From Xanthoparmelia taractica (lineage: Eukaryota > Ascomycota > Lecanoromycetes > Lecanorales > Parmeliaceae): a DNA stretch of 64,000 nt. Position numbers and translations under genes: made by a program. Location: assembly GCA_033085395.1 (NCBI GenBank), contig JANQBS010000027.1, forward strand, positions 206,215 to 270,214, written 5' to 3'. Shown here piece after piece: positions 21,348-32,468 of the stretch (position 1 is the first letter of the stretch; each line of letters opens with the position of its first letter). The notes under the pieces were generated by a model. The model had not been told where the DNA came from, searched no databases, and saw only the letters and a program-made list of their open reading frames with translations.

Positions 21348-22060
21348 AACTACCCTTTGAGCTGCGAGACTTGTTGCAGGAGAAACTTACCCATTTCACT
21401 ACCCATACTTCTCCCTAGACAACTCTTACCCTTCAGATTGCTATCTACAGTATAGGAATGCTGACTCCAAACGTGCTAGAGGAAGCTAGTGGAGAAGTGG
21501 AAGGGATAAAAATGAGATCGGAGAATTTGCGTTAGGAGGAGGAGGAACGGAAATAGGAACGAGTAGAGGGAGAGGTAGATTGTATGATATTGAAGGAAAA
21601 AAGAAAGAAGAAAGGTAATTGGTGGGCGTATAACAATAAATTTTACTAATGAATATATCTTAGCAACTCACAACTCCTGGAAAAGGTCTGAAGTGCTTGA
21701 GAATGCTTCAACTCACTTAACTTAACGGAGTTCAGTCCCCATTCCATTGATATTCTCGAAGGCTCCTGGAGGTGGGATACTTCAGGGCCACTGCCCACTT
21801 TTTAAGGGGGAACTTCCATATAAAATTGTTGCAAGCTCTGGAATAAAAGGTCATGACATCTATAATGTTCTATTTTGACAGTCACGACAACATGCCAGGT
21901 CTATATGAATATCCGATGGTGTCCAGATGGCGAAGCAATGATACAGATAAAGCTTAATATCCAAGCAGACATCAGCTTCGTAACAGTAATATCCAAATGA
22001 CCTCCAACATCCTGTCCAGATGCATAAACAACCCTCCAATAGGTCAGTAAACACAGAACA
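21348..22060. other. intergenic, no gene recognised
   Basis: Purine-rich stretch at 21480-21620 (AGGAGGAGGAAC-type) and an A/T-rich spacer. No supported gene. Confidence 0.4.
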
Positions 22061-23743
22061 TCACCGCCTCGCTCTCCCCACAACCTTCACTACCCCCTCC
22101 CCAACCTGGACCCTCCACCCCTCCTCATTCAACATCTTACCCACGGCTGGTCCCAACACCGCCCTACCTCCGGCGCTGTGACGGCCTACTCCGGTAATGA
22201 TTCTCAAGCCGCCGTCATTCATCACCTTCCCCGCCCTCGCCCACTCCCTCCCTTTACTCTCCCACCACGCCTCAACCCTGTCCCGCGAAACCCTCACAGC
22301 ATCTTTGACGATCAAACCGTGTAGATCCACCTCTCCGGGTTTTGACTGGGAGGACACCTGCGCGTCCGCGCGGGCTGCCTCATCCTGACGGAGAGCGGCG
22401 GCGGTTTCGCGACCGATGGAGCTGTAGTAGGATGCTGCGCCGGCCATGAGATGGTCGGATTTGGCTTTGCGGGAGGCGGATCGGGATTGTGCGTGAGCGT
22501 TCGAGCGGATTGTGGCGAGGGTAGCAGCTCGGGAATTGGAGAGGGGGGCGTAGCTACTTGATGAGGGCGCAGACGAAGAGGCGGAGGGTGGAGAGGGAGG
22601 ACGTAGAGTGTAATGGGGTATTATTTTGGAAGCCGGTGGGATGTTCGGCGAAGATGTCAGCGCGAGTGCCAGCTCTCGAGCGGAAGTCGTAGATGGGTAT
22701 GTTAGCTTGATGAGCGCCTTGGCTTGGGGGTATTGGATGCGGTCAGAGAACTTCATCGAGAGGTCTTTGGCTTGTGCTTCGATTGTAGTAGGAGGTGCAT
22801 CGGGAAGACATGGATTGGAGTAGATTTCACGGTCTTTCGACGCACAGAGAGCAGCAATAGTGGAGGGGAGCGTTGCACCGTTACTGTGGTAGGTAGAGCG
22901 TATGAAATCAGAAGAAATGTGTGTTCGATCACGAATAAATTTGACACACTCATCTAATCGTAGCCATTGATTAGAGGACGAGGGGTTGTCGTAGGTTAAT
23001 TCGAATGCTGGTGTAGAGCTCGTCCGGCGGATTGGCTGCCTCCTTTCTTTTCTCTGCCTCTTTTCCCGGTCTTTAATAGCTCTACGCTCCCGATTACTTA
23101 TCGCGGGCCCTGCGAAAGCTTCGATACCCTTTCCTTTGAGGCCTTCTTCTTCAAGACGCGCCTGGGTCAGCAACTCGTCTAGTGCCTTGTGATAGCTATA
23201 GCCGTTTTTTGCGAGGATGTAGCCGATGTCGAACTCCTTGGCTTCACAGAAGATTTCTTTCAACTTGTGACGCTTGTCCGTAGGTGACAAGCTTTCAAGC
23301 CAAGTGTCGTATTGCCCCTTGTCCAAGTTCATTCCGTCTGCTTGCCAGTCCTCTGCCGTACTACCTCCAAAGTTGGCTAACTCCATAGTCTGAGACAGGG
23401 TGGTAAGATCCGTGCCCTCTATAGAATCGGATGAAAGGTCGCCTTGCCACGACTGCGCTCGCTCAGACGACTCATGTGAACCTGGGTCATCATGAGGGCC
23501 ACTGGTTCCCGAGGGATCAAATGCTGCATCGTCCGTTGCCAAGGTAATTTCTTTCACAACATCCAATTGCTCGCGTAACTTATCGAGCGACACCTTTTGA
23601 TCGAGATACTCCAAGAAGAAAGAGTAGAACAGCGAAGGATCTAGAGGCGGACAATACTCTTTCTACAGACATCCCATCAGCACTCGACTTCGAAACCAAG
23701 ACAGATTGCTGCTCACTTCCAAGGATGTTGATATATCATCCAT
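22061..23743 (-). CDS. CUE and Smr domain protein (Cue2-like)
   Basis: A 27-nt first exon (23717-23743, MDDISTSLE) joins across a 54-bp intron to a long second exon (22061-23662) for 542 aa. Residues about 130-180 form a CUE-like ubiquitin-binding helical bundle (LKEIFCEAKEFDIGYILAKN..). A basic region (RERRAIKDREKRQRKERR) follows, then a helical DUF1771-type stretch (AGAASYYSSIGRETAAALRQ) directly before a C-terminal Smr domain with VDLHGLIVKDAV and IITGVGRHSAGG. That order matches yeast Cue2, the endonuclease that cleaves mRNA at collided ribosomes in no-go decay, and the end of human N4BP2. I infer an RNA-quality-control role. The short first exon is supported by GTGAGC/CTGTAG splice sites and by the continuous LEKEYCPPLDPSLFY reading. 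Confidence 0.87.
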
Positions 23744-24485
23744 ATTTGGATCGTAAAGGTGTGTGTCGAAGAATCGTAGATTGCCTGACTATCATAACTA
23801 TTGGATATTGCAAGGTGGGAACCGAAACAGAGTCATTGAGCGTCACCATACTTGTACTAGTTCTAGTCTTGTAATATATTCAAGCGCTAGACGCGATATC
23901 GTAAAGTATTACAAGGGTGGTCGTACGTAATACTTCTAAGATTCTTACAATAATAGTGACGAAGCGAGAGCAGCCACTCTTTACGCCCGATACAAGAGAG
24001 TCTCTCCAAGGCTTCTTGGAAAAGAACCATTCAGATGCCAGGCGTAGGAAAGCTCAGTGTGTCAAAGGATTACTCCAGATTGCAAGATGCCAGTCTACGT
24101 CTGTTTGTTATGAGTGTAGAACATGCATTCAATGAATTGACGCCTTTCAATAGTCCACGAGCTAATATATGCAAGAAAATATAAAGTATTGCCCTATTTC
24201 GACGTTATGCCTTTTCAGAGAGCGAAAGGCCTTTGATAACCCTCGAGCAGTCTCATTGATCCAAATGTTGCCTTCAAGTAGGCATACTGACCTCCGAATC
24301 TGTATAAGACGCAGCTCCGAAGATCAAGAATTATATATCAAGCTAATCATATCACGAGGCCATTTTTCAAAGGTGGTAAAGCAGTTGTCTGCTCTTAGGG
24401 ATGATACCGATGATTAGCACGGAGCCTTGAAATAGGATCAACTATGCTTTTGTGTCTGGAGGTTCTCATTTGCGCAGTAATCACA
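23744..24485. other. intergenic, no gene recognised
   Basis: About 740 bp of moderately AT-rich sequence between the two convergent-free minus-strand genes. No motif, RNA gene or repeat recognised. Confidence 0.4.
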
Positions 24486-25601
24486 TCAGCTGTCCCATTC
24501 CCGGCCGAAGTCTACCAGTCGCAGCTTTCTTGCATCCTCAGGATGAAATTGCGCGACCTTCGCTCGAACCAGAAATCGAACAGCTGCCGACTCTCGCGAA
24601 ATATTGATGTAAGTACTTGAGTTCTTATCTTCAGCAGCCATGTTTAGAAGATTCTCGGTCAAGGATCGAAAGTTTGCCAGAGCAGCCTTCTTCTCACTTC
24701 CTACATCATTTACGTCATCTTCATCTTCGTTCATGGAACCCCAGATCTCGTTATTACGCATCTTTCGCTTTGCATCCAACCTGACACTATCTGCATCCGT
24801 CTTTTTCACTTTTCCCTGCTGAGTGAAGCCTGCCTTCAGCATCCCCTCATCTATTTCCACTAAATCGCCTACCACAGGACCTCCAAGATCTTCGGCCGCA
24901 AGCCTCGCGGCCAGTTGGTCATCAACCAACTTGGTGAAAGCTTTCATCAGATCTCTGAGCGCCGTCATGTAGTGGTGTTTCCGCTGCTGCTGCTCATGAA
25001 ACATAGTCTTGGCCGATTCTTCAGTGCTCTTTCCCAGTTGTTCCTCGTTCTCCGATCGAAGCTTCTCAATCCTTCCCTCGAGTGCTTGTGTGATGGATCG
25101 GGCATCCCTCAAATCAGCTTCCTCTTGTTGAAGACGCTTTCGCAATTTGGATATGTTCTCCTCGGTCTCTGTGATTGCGTTTTTGCTTTGGTCCACCGTG
25201 TTTAGGGTCTTGCGGAGAGCTAGGAGGGCGGGCAACGGCGAATCTGGAAAGGGAAGGGGGGGCTCAGAGGGCGTGAGGGATCTATAAGCCGCCGTAAGGG
25301 TATGAAGCTGCTGCAGACGCTGGCGGGCATCTTGAGATGGTTCATCGATGGGAGAAGCGCGGGCCGTTGCACGTAGCTAAGCACGTTACTCAGCAAAGTG
25401 AGCTGAGCATCACCAAGCTAGCAATGGACTTACCATCTCCAAAGCAGCTTCATGCTGCTTGACCTGATTTTGGAGAGCTTGTAAGGTCCTGCCAAGTCGG
25501 GCTGCGTAGTCTCCATCTTCATCTGCGGGTTTTAGGCCATAGTCCGCGTCTTTTGTTTTTGCGATATACTCTTGGAGCTCTTTCAATGATTGAGTAGCCA
25601 T
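24486..25601 (-). CDS. Coiled-coil protein, possibly CENP-K-like kinetochore subunit
   Basis: Exons 25434-25601 and 24486-25376 (57-bp intron, perfect GTAAGT donor) encode 352 aa. Most of the protein is heptad-patterned coiled coil: QSLKELQEYIAKTKDADYG at the start, then AITETEENISKLRKRLQQEE and ALEGRIEKLRSENEEQ. The C-terminal third is globular with GGPVVGDLVEID, an acidic NEDEDD patch and RFLVRAKVAQFHPEDARKL. I associate this layout with fungal proteins placed in the CENP-K family, inner-kinetochore components, but from memory of the pattern rather than a defining motif; a general coiled-coil scaffold is the alternative. It is divergent from the KH-domain gene, with 750 bp between starts. 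Confidence 0.75.
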
Positions 25602-26352
25602 TCGAGTCTAAGGGAATCATTTCAGAAGAGTATATTGGTTAGATAGTATTTGCACTTCCACCACATGTTTTCGCGCTTTTGATGCCAAGAGATTATGGCT
25701 TGAGCTAAAAGGTAATCGTACCACTAGTTTGATCTAGCGTCAACTTCATAAATTGATCGCTTCCTTCCCTCGTTCGTGTCTCACATCTGCCCGTTCTACT
25801 AACTCTTCGACAACAGCTTCACTCGTCCTCGACGTCGTTTTTAGCATCCATCTCAAATCACTTAACCTCGGCTTCAGCTTCACACTCAATATCGTAATCT
25901 TACTTACTGATACTTGAGGTCCAGCAGAAGGTTTGGTCCATTGGACATCTACAGGTCTCCCTTGGCAGTCGTCCAGCGTTTCTCCTTCCAGCAATCATCA
26001 AGCTAGCTATCTCCACACGAACACCTTACACCCACCTCTTCGCCTTTTAAAATCACCGTACCACAGTCTGTCCTTCATCCTGCGTTTGCAGCTGAAGTCT
26101 CCCGTCACCATCCTCTACCTCAACCCAACACACCATCTACCCCGACTCTCCTACATCACGATCTTCTCCTTCGCTTCACAAATTCCACAGTACACCTCAC
26201 TCCGTCCACCGACCGTCTGTACCAGCACCAGCAAGTTTTCATTGGAAACCCCTGGTGTACATAGACGATCAATTCAAGATATCAAACCAACCAAGAGCTC
26301 ACTCGTTCCCCTCATCCGATCGACTCTTGTGTTCCATTAACCTCTAGCAACC
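25602..26352. promoter_or_regulatory. divergent upstream region with C/T-rich leader
   Basis: The 751-bp interval separates divergent starts. From about 25990 to 26350 it is rich in CACC/CTC tracts, typical of ascomycete 5' leaders, so the KH-domain mRNA probably has a long leader. No named regulatory site was identified. Confidence 0.45.
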
Positions 26353-27937
26353 ATGTCGGCATCACCAACGACGCTCGCAGCCACTCCTCAGGCAAACCAG
26401 AAGCGCCCTCTTGACGAAGAGTCTTCTTCGTCTGGTCCTACAGATCAGCCTGACGCAAAACGTCCTGCTCTTGACAAGGCAGTCAAGGAGGAGGAGGAGG
26501 GAACTGATGAAGACGGAAAGACCGAAACGACATTAGTGAATGAAGATGCTCCACTTGCTTCTACCGAGGCCGTCAAAGCTGAGCCTGGCACGACCCCGGT
26601 CGCAAATGGCCATACGGATACTCAGGGTGATACGGTAGTGCCGGATGCACCTAACGGAGCAGGTCCTTCCGCAGCGTCCGTGCTGGAAACTCAGCCAATA
26701 CAATCCACAGGTGGCCAATATGATCGAGCCGCCTCACAAGGGCCCATGCAACATCAGGGGCATCAGGATGAAACTGGCTGGCTTCACATCCGTGCGGTAA
26801 TCTCAAGCGCCGAAGCTGCCACTGTCATTGGCAAAGGGGGAGAGAACGTTTCCCAAATCCGTCGATTTTCTGGGGCCAAGTGTACTGTGAGCGATTACTC
26901 TCGGGGCGCGGTAGAGAGGGTCCTGACAGTCAGTGGTCTGGTGGACGCTACAGCAAAGGTATAGTGGTAGCTTTCTCTCTGTTTAAATCTCTTCTAATGC
27001 TTACAAACATAAGGCTTTCGGGCTCATCATAAGGACCTTGAACAACGAACCTCTTGAGGCTCCTTCGACCTCCCAATCCAAGACATATCCCTTGCGTCTG
27101 CTTATTCCTCATATCCTGATCGGCTCTATTATCGGAAAATCAGGCGTACGCATTCGCGAAATTCAGGAAGCATCTGGCGCCCGTCTGAACGCGTCCGACT
27201 CATGCTTGCCTCTTTCAACAGAACGATCTCTTGTCGTTCTCGGCGTTGCAGATGCTGTGCACATTGCTACTTACTACGTTGGACAGACGCTTGTGGAGCA
27301 GTTGACCGAGCGCTTTGGAGGCCCAGCAGCTTCGGCGTATGCCACTCGAAGTGGAGGACCTGCGGGTGTCGTTCCTGGGGGTATGCAAGTGGTTCCTTAT
27401 GTGCCTCAGCCTGCGGGAGGTCAATATGGTCATCCGGACAACTATCGACGACACAACAATCAGCCACAGCGTACGCCTGCAAGTCCTTATGGCGTTCCAT
27501 ATCTTCATGGTCAGCCGCCTCAGCAACAGCCTCAAGCGCCCGTACATTATGGCGGGTCTCCTCAGCAAGGCTATGCGGGAGCTGGACCACATCAACCTCC
27601 CCAGCACGGAGCCCATCAACCAACCCATAGCCATGCCGGACCACCAGCGCAACCCGTCCAAGGTATGGTACCTGGTCAGCCATTAACTCAGCAGATCTTC
27701 ATCCCCAATGACATGGTCGGCGCTATCATTGGGAAAGGTGGCGCAAAGATCAACGAGATCAGACAGCTCAGTGGCAGCGTGATCAAGATAAACGAACCCC
27801 AGGACAACAGCAATGAGCGATTGGTCACCATCACGGGAACTTCTGAATGCAATCAGATGGCGCTTTATATGCTCTACTCGAGACTCGGTAAATCAATCCC
27901 GCGAACGCTCGTAGAAACCAAACTGACTATCGCATAG
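26353..27937 (+). CDS. Triple-KH-domain RNA-binding protein (PCBP/Rnc1/Hek2-like)
   Basis: Exons 26353-26958 and 27014-27937 (55-bp intron) encode 509 aa. Three KH domains are marked by their GxxG loops: AATVIGKGGENVSQIRRFSG, ILIGSIIGKSGVRIREIQE and DMVGAIIGKGGAKINEIRQ. KH1 and KH2 are adjacent, and KH3 follows a Gln/Pro/Gly/His-rich low-complexity linker of about 120 residues. The N-terminal 140 residues are acidic and disordered, with a basic KRPALDKAVK stretch. Two KH close together and the third after a linker is the poly(C)-binding-protein layout, shared by yeast Hek2/Pbp2 and fission yeast Rnc1, which bind mRNAs to control stability and localisation. The low-complexity linker would favour granule association. 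Confidence 0.93.
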
Positions 27938-28480
27938 AGAGTGAAAAGCATCGGATCTAGCGAGTCAGAGGCATGCTAAATTTACGAGTTTGATTGAGGT
28001 CGGCTGTTGCGGCGGGCGGCACCTAGAATGTTGTAGCCGATCGTTTTCTAAAATGGCTTGCGCGCAGGATCAATCCCTCTACAAAATGTTTCATTCATTG
28101 GTTGCAGTATCATGGCCACCATGCGTCCCAAATAGAAAGAGTCGAATTATGCCTCTGCGCGTTGCGCGCAAGGGCTGGGGCGGATGCACTGTTTGCAGCT
28201 CTGTCAAAATTCCGGAAGCGGTGCTGCTCTCGCTAGCGCCGAACCAAGACCGCTTTTTCACAGAAGCTGCCATCGTCTCTTCAGTCAAACACTTGAATTT
28301 CCGTTCACGTTTGCGAACATTTCTTTGCGATGTTGTTCTTGTGATACTGATCCGTCTCCCTGTTTTCAGCATGATTTGAAGAAGTCCTGGTCATTGGAAA
28401 TATGACTCCAAAATACAAATCTCATACTATGTCTTGCATTCTACTTCCTTCAGGTTCCCTATCTCGTCGCTCCTGCCACA
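27938..28480. other. intergenic, no gene recognised
   Basis: 3' flank of the KH gene and leader of the BTB gene. Open frames on both strands overlap and carry no domain. Confidence 0.4.
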
Positions 28481-29566
28481 ATGATTTCCTTGTCAAGTAA
28501 CACTCGTCTCGAACGGCTATCTACCAAGATATTACCTAGTATGCCAGGTATCACTTCGCTCGACGATATCCCTACGAAGAAGAAACAGATTATCAAGACC
28601 AAAGGAGTTACCTCCACCATACCCAAAACTCTCGTGCTCCCCACCCCATCTACACCGACGAGGTATAGCTCCCCAGCGCTGACCTTAATGGCGCACTGAA
28701 CAACTACAGACAACTCTTCAAGACACCCGTTACCGTCGCGATCGGCCGTACCAACCACCCCTTCCACCTCCACCTTGAAGCTCTTTGCTCCATCTCCCCC
28801 TTCTTCTCCGCCGCCTTCAATCCCGCCTACTGCTTCCGTGAATCTGTTACCTCCACCCTCTCCCTCCCCGAGTGCAATCCCACAGATTTTGAATACTTCG
28901 CTCAATGGCTTTACACACGCACCTTGACCCACGAGAGCCTGGACGGGCCACATCCGGCTTACTTTAAGCTGATTAAGCTTTGGAAGCTGGCTGGGTTTCT
29001 TGGTATTACGGCGATGAAGAATAGCATTGTGGATGAGATCGGGTGGAGGGCAGACGAGACTAACAGCGTTCCGACGCCGGATGATACAAGATCTTTGTGG
29101 GGGGTTGAGGAAGATATGGGTGGGTTGAAGGAATTGGTGGTTGATTTGTTTGTTTGGTAAGATAACACTGTCCGCTGTTGGCAGTAGAAGTACTCATGAA
29201 TGGTGAAGGAAGAAGACGGACGCGCTAATTCAAGGACATCCCGTACGTATACTTTGGGGTCATCCCCTACCCTGTTGTACCAAAATCTGAGTCGCAAGAC
29301 ATAGCCCGGCAGCGTAGCCATCCTTCTCCTTCTCCGAGACCTGTCTCGAGACTCAGATTTCTTGGTTCGGAGAGAAATTGCTGACAACGAGATCTGCGCA
29401 GGATAGCTGGGATGAAGGGTTCTTAAGGGAACTGGTGGGGAGGTTGAAGAGGAAAGGGAAAGAGGCGGCACCGTGGAGAGAAAATGAGGAAAGGTGTAGG
29501 AAGTATCACGAGCACGATCGCTGGGCGCCTACGTGTGAGGGGGTCCGGATACTGAAGGAGGAGTAA
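28481..29566 (+). CDS. BTB/POZ domain protein
   Basis: Four exons (28481-28662, 28710-29156, 29209-29242, 29402-29566) close in frame to 275 aa; the 34-nt third exon is needed to keep phase and reads KKTDALIQGHP. After a 60-residue basic N-terminal tail the BTB fold begins: TVAIGRTNHPFHLHLEALC (the conserved strand and H-x-x-x-L helix), SISPFFSAAF, then LSLPECNPTDFEYFAQWLYT. The remainder (ESLDGPHPAYFKLIKLWKLA, GFLREL..RLKR) matches the extra C-terminal helices of the large fungal BTB family. These proteins act as protein-interaction modules, some as Cul3 adaptors; no partner domain is present, so the role is open. It was built by hand; the 159-bp last intron is the weakest element. Confidence 0.8.
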
Positions 29567-29742
29567 GGGAGCTCAATTAACAGTTCTGGTGATGAATACC
29601 GCTGCCTACGTTTGAATTTGTCGCCGCTTGGAAACACAACGGGCAATGGCTCAGGGTATTTCCATCTATATAACATGGTAGGCTTGGACTGCTGCTTCTG
29701 ATATCCTTTTACTCCTTTATTGCATTCATATGGATTTTTTCT

Positions 29743-30477
29743 TTATCTCTCCACAAATTTCGTATGATGTACGTCCAACCCCAATGAGTCTTCTGTAAGT
29801 AGATGTATATTATCCTTGAACGCCTGCGTCTCCCTGTACGCCATATGCGCCTCGACGCTCTCCCATCCCAGCAACCCCACAAACACCTTCCCCTTCTTCC
29901 CCTCGTACTCCACATCCTCAACCACCCACCCCCCCACCGCGCCCTTGAACCCCTCCGCGTTCTCCGAAGTCATTTTGATGGCCTGCTTGTACTTTGATTC
30001 GAAACCCTCGTCTCCCTTTTCACCGAAATAGCAGGTCAGGACTTCGGTGACGGGGGAGGCGGTACCTAGGGCCGCGGTGGGTGGATGAGGGGTCAGGTTT
30101 GCGTGGCGCATTTCTATTGTGCCGTCGACTATGCTCAAGAGGTGTTTGCTGAAGGCGCCGTAGATGGGGGCGGCGATGAATTTCTTGTGGTGGTCTAGCG
30201 AGTCCCAATCTGTGGGGGTGTCATCAGTCGTTGTGAGGAAGAAAAGCGGGGCTGGGGGGAAGGGATCGGGATTGAGCTTCGTAAGGTACGTACCGACGAA
30301 GAGTTGGAGCACGCTCGGGTTCTCCACCTCGCGGCCCCAGTAGGCGCGTTGGAAGCCGTCTTGTTGCGCTATTGTGTCCAGGCTTGACTGCCATACTTTG
30401 CCGGCGGGGGAGGCGGGGTCTTCGATTTCGGCGCCGCTTGTTAGGGGGATTGTGGCGAGTTCGGTCGCTGGGGCCAT
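29743..30477 (-). CDS. Dimeric alpha/beta-barrel (ABM-like) protein
   Basis: Exons 30294-30477 and 29743-30209 (84-bp intron, donor GTACGT, acceptor CACAG) encode 216 aa. Two related half-barrels are visible: QDGFQRAYWGREVENPSVLQ leading to LFVDWDSLDHHKKFI, and GAVGGWVVEDVEYEGKKGKV leading to FVGLLGWESVEAHMAYRETQ. The pattern of strand, 'W(D/E)S' and 'H..(F/Y)' helix is that of antibiotic-biosynthesis-monooxygenase-like ferredoxin barrels. Many fungal members have no known activity; some act in aromatic polyketide chemistry, but this gene lies 11 kb from the cluster with housekeeping genes between. An ATT microsatellite (30477-30493) abuts the start codon. Confidence 0.8.
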   Translation of the reverse strand: MAPATELATIPLTSGAEIEDPASPAGKVWQSSLDTIAQQDGFQRAYWGREVENPSVLQLFVGTYLTKLNPDPFPPAPLFFLTTTDDTPTDWDSLDHHKKFIAAPIYGAFSKHLLSIVDGTIEMRHANLTPHPPTAALGTASPVTEVLTCYFGEKGDEGFESKYKQAIKMTSENAEGFKGAVGGWVVEDVEYEGKKGKVFVGLLGWESVEAHMAYRETQAFKDNIHLLTEDSLGLDVHHTKFVER

Positions 30478-32468
30478 TATTATTATTATTATTGTGGGAT
30501 GGGCTTAAGGATTTGGGGTTTCAAAGTTAATGGGTATAGTTGAAGATGCACTTGATGCTGGCTGATTGAAAATACGAAGGCTTTCGCTTTCGTCATTATT
30601 CTACAATGCGGGGACGAGCATACAGAGCACGCTAGTAAGATTAGATAAGGACAGCAGTGACTTCCTCTACTTCAACTCAACTTGTCTCTCCCTCCGACAA
30701 CTGGGAAATCAGAGTAATGTGCTTGTCCGTGTCTGGCGCCTCCAAACCATACGAAGAGTGCTACCTGTGTCGGCTGTGCCGAGTCCTTATCAAATCTGTG
30801 AGCAAAGACTTCGCTCTAAAATATGCAATTTACGACGGCAGCAGGGATTTTCTGCCGCAGTCCGGCACGGATATGCCCACCCAATCGAAACAATCACTCC
30901 GTTCTAACGTCGATCATTACATTAGCAGATTGCAATGCCAACTTCCGACCTCAAGCCGCTCTGTGCTCACTGCTCACCTCGCAACAGTCGCAACAGACAT
31001 AGTAGAAAGACCCATTGGCTGGAGGGATAAGAATGTCCCGCTAGGGCTGCTGCATCTTGTATCCGGCCCTAAGGTGGGGAGCCATGTCAAATGTAACGAA
31101 TAATTGGAGTACCTTTATACGACACATTCGATACAATTGTCAATTCGAGCAAAGATCGGCGGCAGTTTTTCAGCAGCAGGGTGTTAGTAACTACTGCTCC
31201 ACTACTATTCGGCTGGGTGCAGCCGTTGGAGATGATACCCTAGAGATACCTGATCAACCACAAGAACGGCGTACTAACTTGGCAGTGGAATCCGTTTTCC
31301 GTGCCAAGCACCGACGCAAGACTGTGCATTGAGCTCAGCGCTTGGAAGCGTAACATCCTCGACCCCACTACCGTACCATTCAAGCAGACAAGAGTGTAGG
31401 GATTGAGAGGGAGAGTAGAAGTGCCAGCCTCTCGTCCAAGCCAGAAGAATGAGTATCTATAATTAATAAATACGCCCCGTTACTTCTGTACAGGGTATTC
31501 GGCTGATCAGCATTCGTTCGAAGACCCCCGTTATGAGCAATTTTCTGAGCATGATCATGGCATCCTCGGATGGGCTCATCTTGGGAAGCTTCAGCGTCTC
31601 CGAAATGCTTCGCTCCAGATTCTGCGAGCTATCCTTCGATACTATGAACTGAAGTCTTGTTCCATTGGGCGTGCGTCACTGAGTGGAGCTACTGCTTTCC
31701 GAGCATCTTGAGCAAGTATGGATAAATCTCAAGAATGGATAAACCGGCTTCTGGAAGCATGTCGCAATCCTTCGGCTGACAGAGAGGGACTGGGGTCAAT
31801 GACTGTCAAAGCTCTTGGATTGGTAGAAACAATTTCAGCAGATCATCGCTAGGAGTGGGGAAAGGGGATTGCTCTTATGCAAGTGAGACTTGATTTTACA
31901 GTGCTGACAGCTTCCCTACTGAGGAGGTGATAGTACATCTTCTCGAGCGATTTGGTACAATGACACCTTTGCTTGTCAGGAAGCCAAAGGCTCTTCTCAG
32001 AATCCCTACGGGCACAATTCCATGCCATGGGAGCTGTTGAGTCTTCTCGGTTTAGAAGGCAACGTGCAACGGCATTTGCTTCAGGCACTCAAGTATCTAG
32101 GATCTTTTGATGCAACTTAACGTTGCGGCCTCCGTGTGTGCATTCTTAGCCAATCATTCCTTCGATAACCTGGAAAGATCGCTTACATGCAGGCGGGTAC
32201 TGGCAGAACCGAAGGTGTCCGTACCCAATGGCGGTCCAAGAGCTCTGGAAAGTCCCTTATACCAATAGCTAAGGTTTGACTGACCAGGTTTACACTATGC
32301 CACCCCCCGACAATCCCCACCAAAAGAGTACGGTGGAGGAACTGGCTACAGACGGCCACATAAATAAATACCCCGTCCGTAAGATGAAACTCCTGATTGA
32401 ATTTCAGTCTCTTCATTTTCAATCTTCTCGTATTTCTGCTCCTCATCCTAGATTTCCCGTCTACAGCC
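30478..32468. other. 2-kb gene-poor interval, possibly with decayed coding sequence
   Basis: No complete gene. A plus-strand stretch at about 31505-31720 reads as plausible protein (HSFEDPRYEQFSEHDHGIL, then LGKLQRLRNASLQILRA) without a start codon, so it may be a gene relic. The rest shows only short frames. The region is bounded on the right by the leader of the Zn2Cys6 gene. Confidence 0.35.
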
